From: Mycobacterium kyorinense
GTDB taxonomy: Bacteria > Actinomycetota > Actinomycetes > Mycobacteriales > Mycobacteriaceae
Direction: 5' to 3'
Assembly: GCF_002101735.1 (NCBI RefSeq)
Contig: NZ_LQPE01000132.1
Coordinates: forward strand, 1-64,000
Length of the DNA stretch: 64,000 nt
Shown: one piece after another, positions 17,219-25,675 of the stretch
Layout: every line of letters begins with the position of its first letter
Numbering within the stretch: position 1 is the stretch's first letter
The notes under the pieces: model-generated
What the model saw: only the letters and a program-made list of their open reading frames with translations
Databases searched by the model: none
Told to the model about the DNA's origin: nothing
Program-made: the position numbers and the translations under genes

Positions 17219-18460
17219 TTACGCCGCTGACGGGGTGCTTCCTGCTTCATCGCCCCGTGCCTCCCGGATGATGGGAGGACTTACGGGGGCTCCACCGGGA
17301 CCGCTGGCGCGCTCCCGCCCACGTTGGTGGGTGGCGTTTAGTCTCTCCGCCCGCCCGGCGGCGAGAATGACTTTGGCGGCGTTGTAGTCGCGGTCGTGGA
17401 CCGTCCGGCACGCCGGGCAGGTCCACTCCCGGATCTGTAGCGGAAGTTCGTCGAGCCGATGCTGGCATGCAGAGCATGTCTTGCTGGAGGCCAGCCACCG
17501 CGACACCTGATGCAGGCTTCGCCCGTAGCGGCCGGCTTTTTCGCCGATGATCTTCACGAACTGCCCCCACCCGGCATCGCTGATGGCTCGTGCGAGTCGG
17601 CGGTTGGCGACCATCCCAACAATGTTGAGGTCTTCGACGTGGATCACTTGGTTTTCGCGAACCAACGCCAAAGCCTGCTTGTGGTGATAGTCCCGCCGGG
17701 CGCGGGCGACCTTTCCATGCTGGGCGGCAACCTTGCGCCGCGTCTTGTTCCTGTTGGCTGATCCTTCCTGCCTGCGCGACTTCTCCCGTTCCAAACGCCG
17801 CAACTTGCGCAGCTTGCGGCCCAAGTGTTTCGGGTTGGCGACGTCGGTGCGTTGCCCGTCTGTGGTCGCGACCGTGGCAAGCCGGTTCAGACCCACATCC
17901 ACCCCAGCCTCGCGGTCGCTCGCCTGCAGCGGCGAGGGTTCGACGTCGACCACAAACGAGGCGTAGTAGTGCCCGTCGGGTTCGCGGATGATCGTGACGC
18001 TCGACGGCTGGCCGGGCAGCTCCCGTGACCAGCGGACCCGCACCTCGCCCACCTTGGCCAGAAACAACCGGCCGTTGGGCCGCAGGCCGAATCCGTTTCG
18101 GGTAAGCCGAAACGATTGACGATGGTCCTTCCGGGATTTGAACCGTGGCCGGCCGATCCGCCGCCCCTTGCGCCTGCGCGACACTGAATCGAAGAAGTTG
18201 CGAAAAGCCCGGCGCGAGTCGTTGACCGACTGCACCAGTGCCACGCTGGGCACCTCGGCTAGCCACCACCGCTCCTCGGTGGCTTTGGCTTGGGTGATCA
18301 CCCGCCGCTGAATCTCGGTATCGGGAATTTTCTCCCCAGCCCGGTACGCGTCGTCGCGGACCCGCAGTGCGTCGTTGAACACAACGCGACAACACCCGAG
18401 CACCCGGGCCAACATCTGCTGCTGCGCCTGTGTCGGTTCGATGCGGTATCGGTAACGCAT
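17219..18460 (-). mobile_element. tnpB: TnpB RNA-guided nuclease of an IS200/IS605-type (IS1341-like) element
   Basis: A 413-residue OrfB/TnpB protein. The RuvC triad appears complete: D188 (GVDVGLN), E276 (IHVEDLNIVG) and D358 (DRDYNAA). A zinc ribbon has C329-x2-C332 and C348-x2-C351, and an N-terminal helix-turn-helix/wedge region reads YRIEPTQAQQQML. ATG 18460 is chosen at the start of MRYRYRIEPT, the usual TnpB beginning. No tnpA transposase gene is nearby, so movement would need help in trans. The gene has no internal stop. It lies directly against xylB at one side and a truncated decarboxylase gene at the other. Confidence 0.93.
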
Positions 18461-18509
18461 CAACACACCGACACCATAAAGGTGGCCACCGACAACCCAG
18501 GCCTGCAAC

Positions 18510-18707
18510 TAGAGCCGGACCGGCGTCACCCATCAGCACATCGATGACAGCTGTTGGGTTCTCGCCGTGGTCGGGAACAGCCCCACCAAGCGACTCACGC
18601 ACACCGACTGCGTCGACCCGGTCGGTCATCAAGCACTCATCGAGGCTGTCGAGAAACGCCTCTGCGTGCTGCGCGATAGCGGTCAGACTGGCAGTGCGAT
18701 CAGGCAT
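18510..18707 (-). pseudogene. 5' fragment of a PLP-dependent decarboxylase/aminotransferase, cut at the TnpB element
   Basis: From ATG 18707 the minus strand reads about 66 residues (AEAFLDSLDECLMTDRV, then VRESLGGAVPDHGENP and AVIDVLMGDAGPALVAG) that resemble the N-terminal lead of group II decarboxylases, where the chain normally continues ASAGPRYFGF. Here it runs into LGCRWPPLW and then the left end of the TnpB element. The rest of the gene is not found on the other side, where xylB starts, so insertion with deletion is likely. The family call rests on a short stretch. Confidence 0.45.
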
Positions 18708-19014
18708 AGTCAAAACCCTAGGACCCGTATCGGCGTGCCAGTTGGTCAAGTGCTGGATATTGGGATGCGCTCGTTTTGCTCGGGAGTCCGCGGCGATCTA
18801 CCGTCGCTGTCTATATGGGCCAGCGGGGCGATCGACCCATCAATGACCACGTGTCGGCGGTTGACCTTGTCGGCGCGCTCGCTTCACGAGCCAAGGATGC
18901 GCTGGCCCGAGCTGGCAGGCGCTGACCACACTAATTTAATTAGAGATCGCCATGCCGCCCAAAAGTTCCAACATTGGCCGCCTGATACAGATAGGAATAG
19001 CTCAGACTTCGAAT
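18708..19014. other. Intergenic region, possible mobile-element remnant
   Basis: No complete gene. On the minus strand about 18,790-18,880 reads RADKVNRRHVVIDGSIAPLAHID, a short peptide that could be a transposase relic, but it has no start, motif or neighbour to support it. The plus-strand end near 18,930 is AT-rich (CTAATTTAATTAGAG) and may hold the serA2 promoter. Confidence 0.3.
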
Positions 19015-20007
19015 ATGGCCATTCCACCAGTAGTCGTGACGCGAGCTTTGGTGACCGCGCCGCTGCGTGGCGAAGGGTTCGACAAATTGCGGCGGCTGGC
19101 CGACGTCGTCTACGACCCGTGGATTGAGCAGCGGCCGTTACGGATTTACAGCGCCGAGCAACTCGCCGAGCGGATTTCGGCTGAGCGCGCCGATGTCGTT
19201 GTGGTGGAAGGCGATTCGGTCGGCGATCCGGTGTTCGAGCTGGGCCTGCGGGCAATCGCCTCCACCCGAGGGGACCCCAACAACGTCGACGTCGCCGGCG
19301 CCACCGCGGCCGGGATCCCGGTGCTGTTCACGCCGGGCCGTAACGCGGACGCGGTCGCGGAGATGACGATTGCGCTGCTGTTCGCGTGCACCCGGCATGT
19401 GCTGACCGCCGACGCCGACGTACGGGCCGGGGAAGTGTTCCGCGACGGCACAATTCCGTATCAGCGGTTCCGGGCGTGGGAACTCGCCGGCTTGACCGCC
19501 GGGCTGGTCGGGCTCGGCGCCGTCGGCCGCGCGGTGCAGTGGCGGCTGGCCGGGCTGGGCATGCGGGTCATCGCCTACGACCCGTACAACGATGAGGCCC
19601 GGCACAGCCTCGACGAACTGCTCGCCGAGGCCGACATTGTCTCGTTGCACGCGCCGGTCACCGAGGAGACCGCCGGGCTGATCGGCGGCAAACAGTTCGC
19701 GGCCATGCGCGACGGCGTGGTGTTTGTGAACACCGCGCGGGCGCAGCTGCACGACACCGATGCGCTGGTCGAGGCGCTGCGCAGCGGCAAGGTCGCCGCC
19801 GCCGGGCTGGATCACTTTGTCGGCGAATGGCTGCCCGCCGATCACCCTCTGGTTGGCATGCCGAATGTGGTGCTCACGCCGCACATCGGCGGGGCTACCT
19901 GGAACACTGAGGCGCGGCAGGCGCAGATGGTGGCCGACGATCTGGAAGCGCTGTTGTCCGGCCGTCGATCGGTGCATATCGTCAATCCGGAGGTGCTGAC
20001 CCCGTGA
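19015..20007 (+). CDS. serA2: D-3-phosphoglycerate dehydrogenase-like 2-hydroxyacid dehydrogenase (SerA2)
   Basis: A 330-residue NAD-dependent D-2-hydroxyacid dehydrogenase. The nucleotide fold shows AGLVGLGAVGRAVQWRLAGLGM (GxGxxG). The catalytic set is seen as the Arg in VFVNTARAQL, the Glu near EWLPADHPL and the His in LTPHIGGATW. It lacks the C-terminal ACT/ASB domains of SerA1, so it is probably not the main serine enzyme; pairing with fucA suggests sugar-acid metabolism. ATG 19015 is chosen before AIPPVVVTRALV; ATG 18952 would add 21 poorly conserved-looking residues. Its stop overlaps the fucA start. Confidence 0.88.
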   Translation: MAIPPVVVTRALVTAPLRGEGFDKLRRLADVVYDPWIEQRPLRIYSAEQLAERISAERADVVVVEGDSVGDPVFELGLRAIASTRGDPNNVDVAGATAAGIPVLFTPGRNADAVAEMTIALLFACTRHVLTADADVRAGEVFRDGTIPYQRFRAWELAGLTAGLVGLGAVGRAVQWRLAGLGMRVIAYDPYNDEARHSLDELLAEADIVSLHAPVTEETAGLIGGKQFAAMRDGVVFVNTARAQLHDTDALVEALRSGKVAAAGLDHFVGEWLPADHPLVGMPNVVLTPHIGGATWNTEARQAQMVADDLEALLSGRRSVHIVNPEVLTP

Positions 20008-20660
20008 GATTTGTCGACAACCCGGAGGCCGCGGTGCTGGCTGCGGCCAAGGACATGCTGCGCCGCGGGCTGGTCGAGGGGACGGCGGGCAACATCTCTG
20101 CGCGACGGGAGGACGGCAACCTGGTCATCACGCCGTCGTCGGTCGACTACGCCGAGATGACGCTCGAGGATCTGGTACTGGTCGATCCCGACGGCGAGGT
20201 GCTGCACGCGGCCGAAGGCCGCTCCCCGTCGACGGAGATGAAGCTGCACCTGGCCTGTTACAAGGCTTTTGACGACATCGGCGCCGTCATCCACAGCCAT
20301 CCGGTGTGGGCGACGATGTTCGCCATCGCGCACCAATCGATTCCGGCGTGCATCGACGAGTTCGCCGTCTACTGCGGCGGCGACATCCGCTGCACCGAGT
20401 ACGCCGCGTCCGGCACACCCGACGTCGGCGCCAACGCGGTGAAGGCGTTGGAGGGCCGCGCGGCGGCGCTGATCGCCAACCACGGCATGGTGGCCGTCGG
20501 CCCACGGCCTGACAAGGCGCTGCACGTCACCGCGCTGGTCGAGCGCACCGCGCAAATCGTTTGGGGCGCAAAGGCTCTCGGTGGGCCGGTGCCGATCCCC
20601 GAGGACGTCAACGCCGGCTTCGCGGGGATCTATTCGTATCTGCGGGCGAACCCGATGTAG
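20004..20660 (+). CDS. fucA: L-fuculose-phosphate aldolase (class II, zinc)
   Basis: A 218-residue class II aldolase/adducin-domain protein. GTAGNISAR (substrate phosphate loop), the catalytic Glu in PSTEMKLHL, HSHPVWATM (zinc His pair) and ANHGMVAVG (third His) are all present. It would split fuculose-1-phosphate or a related sugar phosphate to dihydroxyacetone phosphate and an aldehyde. GTG 20004 overlaps the serA2 stop as GTGA. The last 66 nt (20595-20660) have a diverged second copy at 25591-25656. Confidence 0.9.
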   Translation: MRFVDNPEAAVLAAAKDMLRRGLVEGTAGNISARREDGNLVITPSSVDYAEMTLEDLVLVDPDGEVLHAAEGRSPSTEMKLHLACYKAFDDIGAVIHSHPVWATMFAIAHQSIPACIDEFAVYCGGDIRCTEYAASGTPDVGANAVKALEGRAAALIANHGMVAVGPRPDKALHVTALVERTAQIVWGAKALGGPVPIPEDVNAGFAGIYSYLRANPM

Positions 20661-20705
20661 ATTCATGAGAAGGCGGGGTTCTCGACGCTCTCACAGGTTC
20701 CACTC

Positions 20706-20723
20706 CCCTGGTGTGGACCAGGG
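20706..20723 (+). terminator. Hairpin after fucA
   Basis: CCCTGGT and ACCAGGG form a perfect 7-bp stem with a 4-nt loop, 46 nt after the fucA stop, followed by CCTGTGTTATT. It probably ends the serA2-fucA transcript. The rest of 20,724-20,873 has no gene; an imperfect repeat of ACGT(C)GTTGTCT at about 20,790-20,828 may be the edge of the inserted cassette. Confidence 0.45.
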
Positions 20724-20873
20724 CCTGTGTTATTGGCCGCGCTCGAAATGACGACCACCAGAGGGTAATTCGTCATTGACTATTGCGACGTCGTTGTCTG
20801 TTCTCAGTCGACGTGACGTTGTCTAGTTGATATGACGGCATCGATCTCATTAGACGGGCAGCTCGGTGGCCGA

Positions 20874-21467
20874 TCACCTCGGCGTAGGCCACGCAATCCT
20901 TGGCCTGTCGGCTGGCGCGATATCGTAATAGGCGGCGATCTGCATGAGCCGGTCAGCGGTGGCGTTCAGTCGAGCTGCGATGACGGTGTGTTTTTCGTTG
21001 ATTCTCGCGATAGCCTCGTTGCAGGCGTAGATGCTTGGCTGGATGGCGTCGCTCTCATATCGCCGCTCGATAAGTTTCAGCTGGGACGCGTGGGCCCGCA
21101 GGCTATCGGCGACCTCGCGTAAACCGACGGTGTCCACCTGCAACCCTTTGGCGTCCGCCTCGGCGGCAACGTCGTACATCTCGAGTGCATGTTCATGCGC
21201 TACTGCGGCGGTGCGCCAGGCTTTTGCCGCGTCGAACATGTGTTGCCTAGTTTCGTCTATGTGTGACGACAGCCAATTCTCGACCTGAGAGCGAGTGGGC
21301 AGCGGATGCTTGTGTATTTCGTCAGCCACGGCCAGGATTTTGTCGGACCCCTTGCGTATCTGTGCCGCCGCGGCAACGTCTGCATCCAGCAGCTCGACGA
21401 CCGCGTTGCGAATCTTTTCGACGTGCTCAGCGGCTTTTCTCATTCTGTCGTCGCGCTCAGGAACCAT
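20874..21467 (-). CDS. Hypothetical helical protein of the DUF1023 cassette
   Basis: A 197-residue protein with no signal peptide or membrane helix. It is rich in Ala, Glu and charged residues arranged in long amphipathic helices (KAAEHVEKIRNAVVELLDAD, AHASQLKLIERRYESDAI), somewhat like ESX-associated helical substrates or adaptors. I recognise no family. It is the last gene of the cassette reading down from 25375, 82 nt after the preceding gene, with a GC-rich palindrome in between. Confidence 0.65.
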   Translation of the reverse strand: MVPERDDRMRKAAEHVEKIRNAVVELLDADVAAAAQIRKGSDKILAVADEIHKHPLPTRSQVENWLSSHIDETRQHMFDAAKAWRTAAVAHEHALEMYDVAAEADAKGLQVDTVGLREVADSLRAHASQLKLIERRYESDAIQPSIYACNEAIARINEKHTVIAARLNATADRLMQIAAYYDIAPADRPRIAWPTPR

Positions 21468-21509
21468 TCCAAGATGGTAGCCACCGCCGAAGGCAGACTC
21501 CCTGCTCAG

Positions 21510-21526
21510 GAGGGGTCGACCCCCTC
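21510..21526 (-). terminator. GC-rich palindrome between cassette genes
   Basis: GAGGGG and CCCCTC form a 6-bp stem; the core GGGGTCGACCCC is a perfect 12-nt palindrome. It sits in the 82-nt gap between the two distal genes of the cassette and may reduce or end transcription into the last gene. There is no T-run. Confidence 0.3.
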
Positions 21527-21549
21527 ATCGTGACCGTCGTTCCGTCGAT

Positions 21550-22641
21550 TCAACACTTCTCGTATTGGTGGCGTAGCTCGGCTTCAAGCGGCTCAGTCGG
21601 ATGCGTGTATTGAGGATCCGGTGGGGTGCAACCACCGATGGTGACGGTGAGGTTTCGATCGATGACATCGCGGGGTGGCGGAGCCTCGACACCTGCATTG
21701 AGCCTAAAAAGTACGGGATTCGGCAACTGCGCTAACAAGGGTACGACGCCACGGGCGATCCGCTCAAAATCATGTTCCCTGCCAAAGTCGAATGCTATGC
21801 CGACCGTGGCCTCCGTCGTTGTGCGGCCCTGCTTTGGGGGCAACACAGTTGATCCCTCTGCGCTATCGATCGGCCGGATTTGGTCGACGATGTTCTGCCA
21901 GATCTGGCGTAGCCTCCGATCCAGAAACAGCCCAATTGTTTGGTACGAGTTCGGAGGCGTGTACTGGTCCCTCCCGGGTATCGCCACAATCCACGCCGCT
22001 GAGTTCAGTTGCGGATGAAGGTGAATCAAGTTATCCAGCACGACATCATCCGCAGCCACAGGTATCTGCACGCGAAGGTTCGGACCGACAACACTGGTGT
22101 ACGCATCTTCAAGCGGCAATGACGCCGTAACGGTTTCAATCGCCGGTGAACGGGCGATGTCAAGCCACCACCGGGCAGCCCCAGCGACGGCCTTAGCTGA
22201 GCGATCGGGGCGGACGACGACCGTCTCATCGAAAGCGTATCGAGTGGTCAACCTTGAGCTGGTCGTCCACGAACTGCCCGGCAGGTCCGTCACGCCCGGG
22301 TGTCGATACACAAGCTCGAAGCTGACATCGAAGTGCGCAAAATCGGCGGTGGCCATTTGGTCGACGAAGGCGTGGGCGACTGCTGCGCCTTGGTCATTGG
22401 TCACAGTCGGGGTCAACGTCACCGTGAGATCGAAGTGCGCGCCGCTATCAACGGAAGTGTCGTAATGCACGTCGGCGTCGGCCACGCCGGGCATTGCGCG
22501 GATCGACCGGCCGATCGAGTCAGCCGCATTGCGACGGTTTGGAAAACCGCAGCAAGTCGCGCAAACCACCGTAACGGCAACAGCAATCAGCAGCAACCAA
22601 CGCCTAAGCAGTAATCGAGGGCTCCCGGTGAAATTAGGCAT
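21550..22641 (-). CDS. Membrane-anchored or secreted protein of unknown function
   Basis: A 363-residue protein. An N-terminal hydrophobic helix (about 10-30, LLLRRWLLLIAVAVTVVCATCC) after arginines indicates export or membrane anchoring; nearby Cys residues do not form a standard lipobox. The rest is extracytoplasmic, with several acidic beta-like stretches (ADADVHYDTSVDSGAHFDLTV) and a second similar half around 150-330. I recognise no family. It lies 27 nt after the lipoprotein gene in the same direction and is probably co-transcribed. Function unknown. Confidence 0.7.
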   Translation of the reverse strand: MPNFTGSPRLLLRRWLLLIAVAVTVVCATCCGFPNRRNAADSIGRSIRAMPGVADADVHYDTSVDSGAHFDLTVTLTPTVTNDQGAAVAHAFVDQMATADFAHFDVSFELVYRHPGVTDLPGSSWTTSSRLTTRYAFDETVVVRPDRSAKAVAGAARWWLDIARSPAIETVTASLPLEDAYTSVVGPNLRVQIPVAADDVVLDNLIHLHPQLNSAAWIVAIPGRDQYTPPNSYQTIGLFLDRRLRQIWQNIVDQIRPIDSAEGSTVLPPKQGRTTTEATVGIAFDFGREHDFERIARGVVPLLAQLPNPVLFRLNAGVEAPPPRDVIDRNLTVTIGGCTPPDPQYTHPTEPLEAELRHQYEKC

Positions 22642-22668
22642 TTACCGCATCGGGGACGGGTGTTGGTG

Positions 22669-23244
22669 CTACTTCTTGTCACGGGGTAATCGGCAGCCGG
22701 TGTACCCTGAGACCACGAGGTTGCCCCCGTACGAGACTTTGATGAATAAGCCAGTCGGGCCGTAGTAGCCGACGTCGTGATTTCCAGGCTGATCTTTCAT
22801 AACCTGAACCTCGGTGGCGTCGAGCTTGGCAGCCGACTCTTTAGCGGCCTCTTGAATTTTCGTCCACTGCTGCTCAGAGACCGGAACACCCACAGCGACG
22901 GCGTGGGGTAAGAAATAGCCTTGCGCGTCGGCCTGATCGTAGGGACGTCGCTGACAGTTTTCACTCGATCCTTCGCTGGGGGTCTCCCAGATGATGGAGG
23001 GGATGAGTTGGCTTGCGGCTGCTTTGATTTGGTCTATCGCGGCTTGCACCTGGGCCTGGGTGTCTTCGAATGAGGGGAGGGATTTGAGTACTTCAAGGGC
23101 CGTGGCGGCGTCGGTGGGCGGGGTGGGTTCATAGGGTTGTTTCACGTGGCATCCTGCTATGGCTAGTGCGGCGGCGACCAGGGCAGCGACCAGCAATCGG
23201 TGGTGTCGCCGATTTGGGGCGTTGTTGATTGGGTTGTTGGTCAC
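22669..23244 (-). CDS. LppA/LppB-like lipoprotein
   Basis: A 191-residue lipoprotein. The signal is LLVAALVAAALAIAGC with a lipobox AIAGC (lipidated Cys about 32). The mature part includes NCQRRPYDQADAQGYFLPHAV and SEQQWTKIQEAA, which resemble M. tuberculosis LppA and LppB. The start codon overlaps the stop of the DUF1023 gene (TAGTG), so the two are coupled. In M. tuberculosis lppA and lppB (Rv2543, Rv2544) lie next to a DUF1023 gene (Rv2542), the same pairing, which makes a protective or partner role for the hydrolase plausible (inference). Confidence 0.82.
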   Translation of the reverse strand: MTNNPINNAPNRRHHRLLVAALVAAALAIAGCHVKQPYEPTPPTDAATALEVLKSLPSFEDTQAQVQAAIDQIKAAASQLIPSIIWETPSEGSSENCQRRPYDQADAQGYFLPHAVAVGVPVSEQQWTKIQEAAKESAAKLDATEVQVMKDQPGNHDVGYYGPTGLFIKVSYGGNLVVSGYTGCRLPRDKK

Positions 23245-25076
23245 TATTCGCGAACCGCCTTGTCGCCCAGGCCGGCGAGAACGGCGGCGATGTTGTAGTT
23301 CGTGGTCCTGAGCCCCCCGTCGTCAGGGAAGCGCGGGTAGTCGCTATGTCCTTGAGCGCCTTCGAGATTCAACGTGCCGCCGTGGCCATCGGGCACGGTG
23401 GTGGCGCCGGTGGCAAGGTGGGTGAAGTTGGGGTTGGTGGCCGGGTTCGGGCCAAAATGCCCGGCCCCAGTGGCGTCCGCGCCACCCAAGATGCCTTCGG
23501 CGATGGTGCTGAACGGCTGCGGTAGGAACGGGGCCAGATCGTGCGCGATGCGCGGGCCGTCGTAGGTCCATTGGATCGGGTCGTCGGGGGTCTCCATCGT
23601 GAACACGTGGCCGGGCTGCAAGTGCAACTGTTGGGGCGTGGAGGCTTCGACGCCAGGGGATCCATAAAACAGCGCCCGTGACACCCCATGATCACCGGGT
23701 TCCTGCAACGCCAGGCCAGTGGTCAGCGAGCCGTAGGAATGCCCTATCGCAGTCAGATCAGCTCGGCCGCCCTGGTGGGTGGCCTGTATCCCGTTATAAA
23801 AGCGTGCCAGGTCGTGGGCGCCAGCTCGGGCGATATCGTCGTGGCTGACACCCCACCCGCCGGCCAGCGACTTGCCGAGGTCGTCGAAGCCGGGCACCTG
23901 CGGCGGGTCGTAGCCAATCCACGCAATCGCCGACACGGTGTCGTGTTCGTGGCCAGGCGTGTTCTGCAACTGCCGCAGAGCTTCGTCTCTCAGACGGGTT
24001 GCCTCGTCACTCATCCCTCCGATGGCGCCGTGCACGGTGGTGTTGAGACCGGGTGTGCTGACCGAAACGTGCGTGGCCTTGTCAGGGTCGCCAACGGCGA
24101 CGGCGGCGCGGGCCTGCTTACCGGTTTCGGTGTCGAGCAGCATCAGTTTGCGATCGGGCTTGCCCGCGATTGCTTTGTCGACGGCTTGCAGATCGGGCAG
24201 GTATTTGGCGCCGTTTTGGGCGGCGTCGTATTGGCGTTGCCAGGCCTCGTAGGCGAGCCGGTCGTCGAAGATCGCCCCCGGCTCGTTGGGATGCGGAATG
24301 TTCTTGCCAGCCGCCCAGTCCGGGTGCTGGTTCTTCAACGCATCGGCTTGCGCGGCAGCAGCCTTGGCGTGGGCCAGCTGGTCAGCGAGATTGAGCCGCC
24401 CGTAGTGGTCGCGATCCACCGCGGGCATCCCGTCATGGTTACCGATGTTGTGGTTTTGGCGATACAGCCAATCCTTTTCCTGCGGGGTGAGCTTGTCCCA
24501 CAGGTCACGGAATTTGTTCGGGTCATCCGGCAGCGGCCCGGAAAGTGCTGCCCGCACGTCGGGGCGGGTCTCGGCGGGGCCGGATGCATCCTTGCCGGCC
24601 GACGTGATCGCACGAGCCAGATCGGCATCGGCGGTGTTGGCGTCGGCCACAACCTTTTTGATCCGCGCTTCAAGCTCGGCCTGGCGCTGCCGGTTTGTCG
24701 GGTGGTCCATGTCGAGGCTGTCGCTGGGCGTGACCGTGCCGGTGGCCCGGTCGATGTTGAACCCCCACGCGTGCGCATCGCGGTCAACGCTGCTCAACGC
24801 GTCTTTGACCTCTTGAACCTCATCGGCCGCTTTGTTGATCGCTAGGCCGACCGCCTGCATCTCATCGGTATGCGCCACAAGATGATTGCTCAGCTTGTCC
24901 AACGACGTCCGCGCGGCATCCCCGCCGCTGCCCTGCCAGCTGGCAATCAACGGCAACCGGGAAAGCCCCTCTTTGACTTGGGCGGCACTAGCACCGCGTT
25001 TGCCTAACGCCGCCGACACCTGCCGAAGGCACCCGGCATCCCAACGATCGACATCGGCAATACTGTTGACCGACAT
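23244..25076 (-). CDS. DUF1023 alpha/beta-hydrolase with an N-terminal WXG100-like helical domain
   Basis: A 610-residue protein. The first 110 residues are helical with SWQGSGGDAARTSLDKLSNH, a WXG-type turn as in ESX substrates. The C-terminal half is a DUF1023 alpha/beta-hydrolase with the nucleophile elbow GHSYGS in LTAIGHSYGSLTTGL, an Asp in the DDPIQW region and a candidate His near GHSDYPRF. The layout (targeting helix pair followed by an enzyme) is typical of proteins exported by type VII secretion, including toxins. ATG 25076 overlaps the stop of the WXG100-like gene (TGATG). The substrate is unknown. Confidence 0.85.
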   Translation of the reverse strand: MSVNSIADVDRWDAGCLRQVSAALGKRGASAAQVKEGLSRLPLIASWQGSGGDAARTSLDKLSNHLVAHTDEMQAVGLAINKAADEVQEVKDALSSVDRDAHAWGFNIDRATGTVTPSDSLDMDHPTNRQRQAELEARIKKVVADANTADADLARAITSAGKDASGPAETRPDVRAALSGPLPDDPNKFRDLWDKLTPQEKDWLYRQNHNIGNHDGMPAVDRDHYGRLNLADQLAHAKAAAAQADALKNQHPDWAAGKNIPHPNEPGAIFDDRLAYEAWQRQYDAAQNGAKYLPDLQAVDKAIAGKPDRKLMLLDTETGKQARAAVAVGDPDKATHVSVSTPGLNTTVHGAIGGMSDEATRLRDEALRQLQNTPGHEHDTVSAIAWIGYDPPQVPGFDDLGKSLAGGWGVSHDDIARAGAHDLARFYNGIQATHQGGRADLTAIGHSYGSLTTGLALQEPGDHGVSRALFYGSPGVEASTPQQLHLQPGHVFTMETPDDPIQWTYDGPRIAHDLAPFLPQPFSTIAEGILGGADATGAGHFGPNPATNPNFTHLATGATTVPDGHGGTLNLEGAQGHSDYPRFPDDGGLRTTNYNIAAVLAGLGDKAVRE

Positions 25077-25375
25077 CAGATTTGGTCGTCGATGTCGTCG
25101 GCGCTTTCGCCGTCAACCTTCAGATAGGCAGCACGGGCCGCCCGAAAAGCCTGCTCGTGATCGGCCATGCTGCCACACAACTTCTCGGTGGTGGCCTGCC
25201 ATTCCGCGAGTTTGGCTTGCAGCGCCGCCGCCGAGGCACCGACCCAGCCAGATTGTGCACCTTCAATATCGCTGTCGGCGGCTGCATGAGCGGCCCGCAA
25301 ATCCGCGTGATGCACGTTCATCTGCTCAGCCGAAATGTGCAGAGCCATCGGGTCGATTTCCAGTGGTTCAGGCAC
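25076..25375 (-). CDS. WXG100-like small type VII secretion-associated protein
   Basis: A 99-residue helical hairpin protein. SGWVGASAAALQAKLAEW holds the WxG turn between two helices, as in ESX-family substrates. GTG 25375 gives the standard 100-residue size and follows GGAGA; a start at 25417 would add 14 residues. It is coupled to the DUF1023 gene by a 1-nt overlap, so the two probably act or are exported together. No ESX core component is in this window. Confidence 0.78.
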   Translation of the reverse strand: MPEPLEIDPMALHISAEQMNVHHADLRAAHAAADSDIEGAQSGWVGASAAALQAKLAEWQATTEKLCGSMADHEQAFRAARAAYLKVDGESADDIDDQI

Positions 25376-25590
25376 TCTCCACCCCCTGCTGCCGTCCAGG
25401 ACAGCATAACCGCTCACGAGCAGGGCTTATGCACGAAAGTGAGGGGCGGGCGTCGGCATCTCGCTGACGCGACTTAATGCAGCCGTCAAGCCGGCGCGGC
25501 CTACATCCGTAAGGTCGGCAACCCAATCGCAGTCCACGTTCTCACGGTGTCCCTAAGGGACCAGATCCGCTCAGTTGCTGGCGGAACCCC

Positions 25591-25656
25591 ATCCCCGACG
25601 ACTTCAACGCCGGCTTCGCCGGAATTTACGGCTGTTTGCGAGCGAACCCGACGCAG
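25591..25656 (+). pseudogene. Degenerate copy of the fucA 3' end
   Basis: The plus strand reads IPDDFNAGFAGIYGCLRANPTQ, against IPEDVNAGFAGIYSYLRANPM at the end of fucA (20595-20660). About three quarters of the nucleotides match and the fucA stop codon is lost. The two copies are direct repeats that bracket the 20,661-25,590 cassette. The rest of 25,376-25,675 shows no gene. Confidence 0.7.
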
Positions 25657-25675
25657 CCGAGTTTGTCCTCGGCAC

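Noticed and set aside
18790-18890. Possible transposase remnant (RADKVNRRHVVIDGS...)
   Set aside because: Only about 25 residues, no motif, no inverted repeats; kept only as a note in the intergenic entry.
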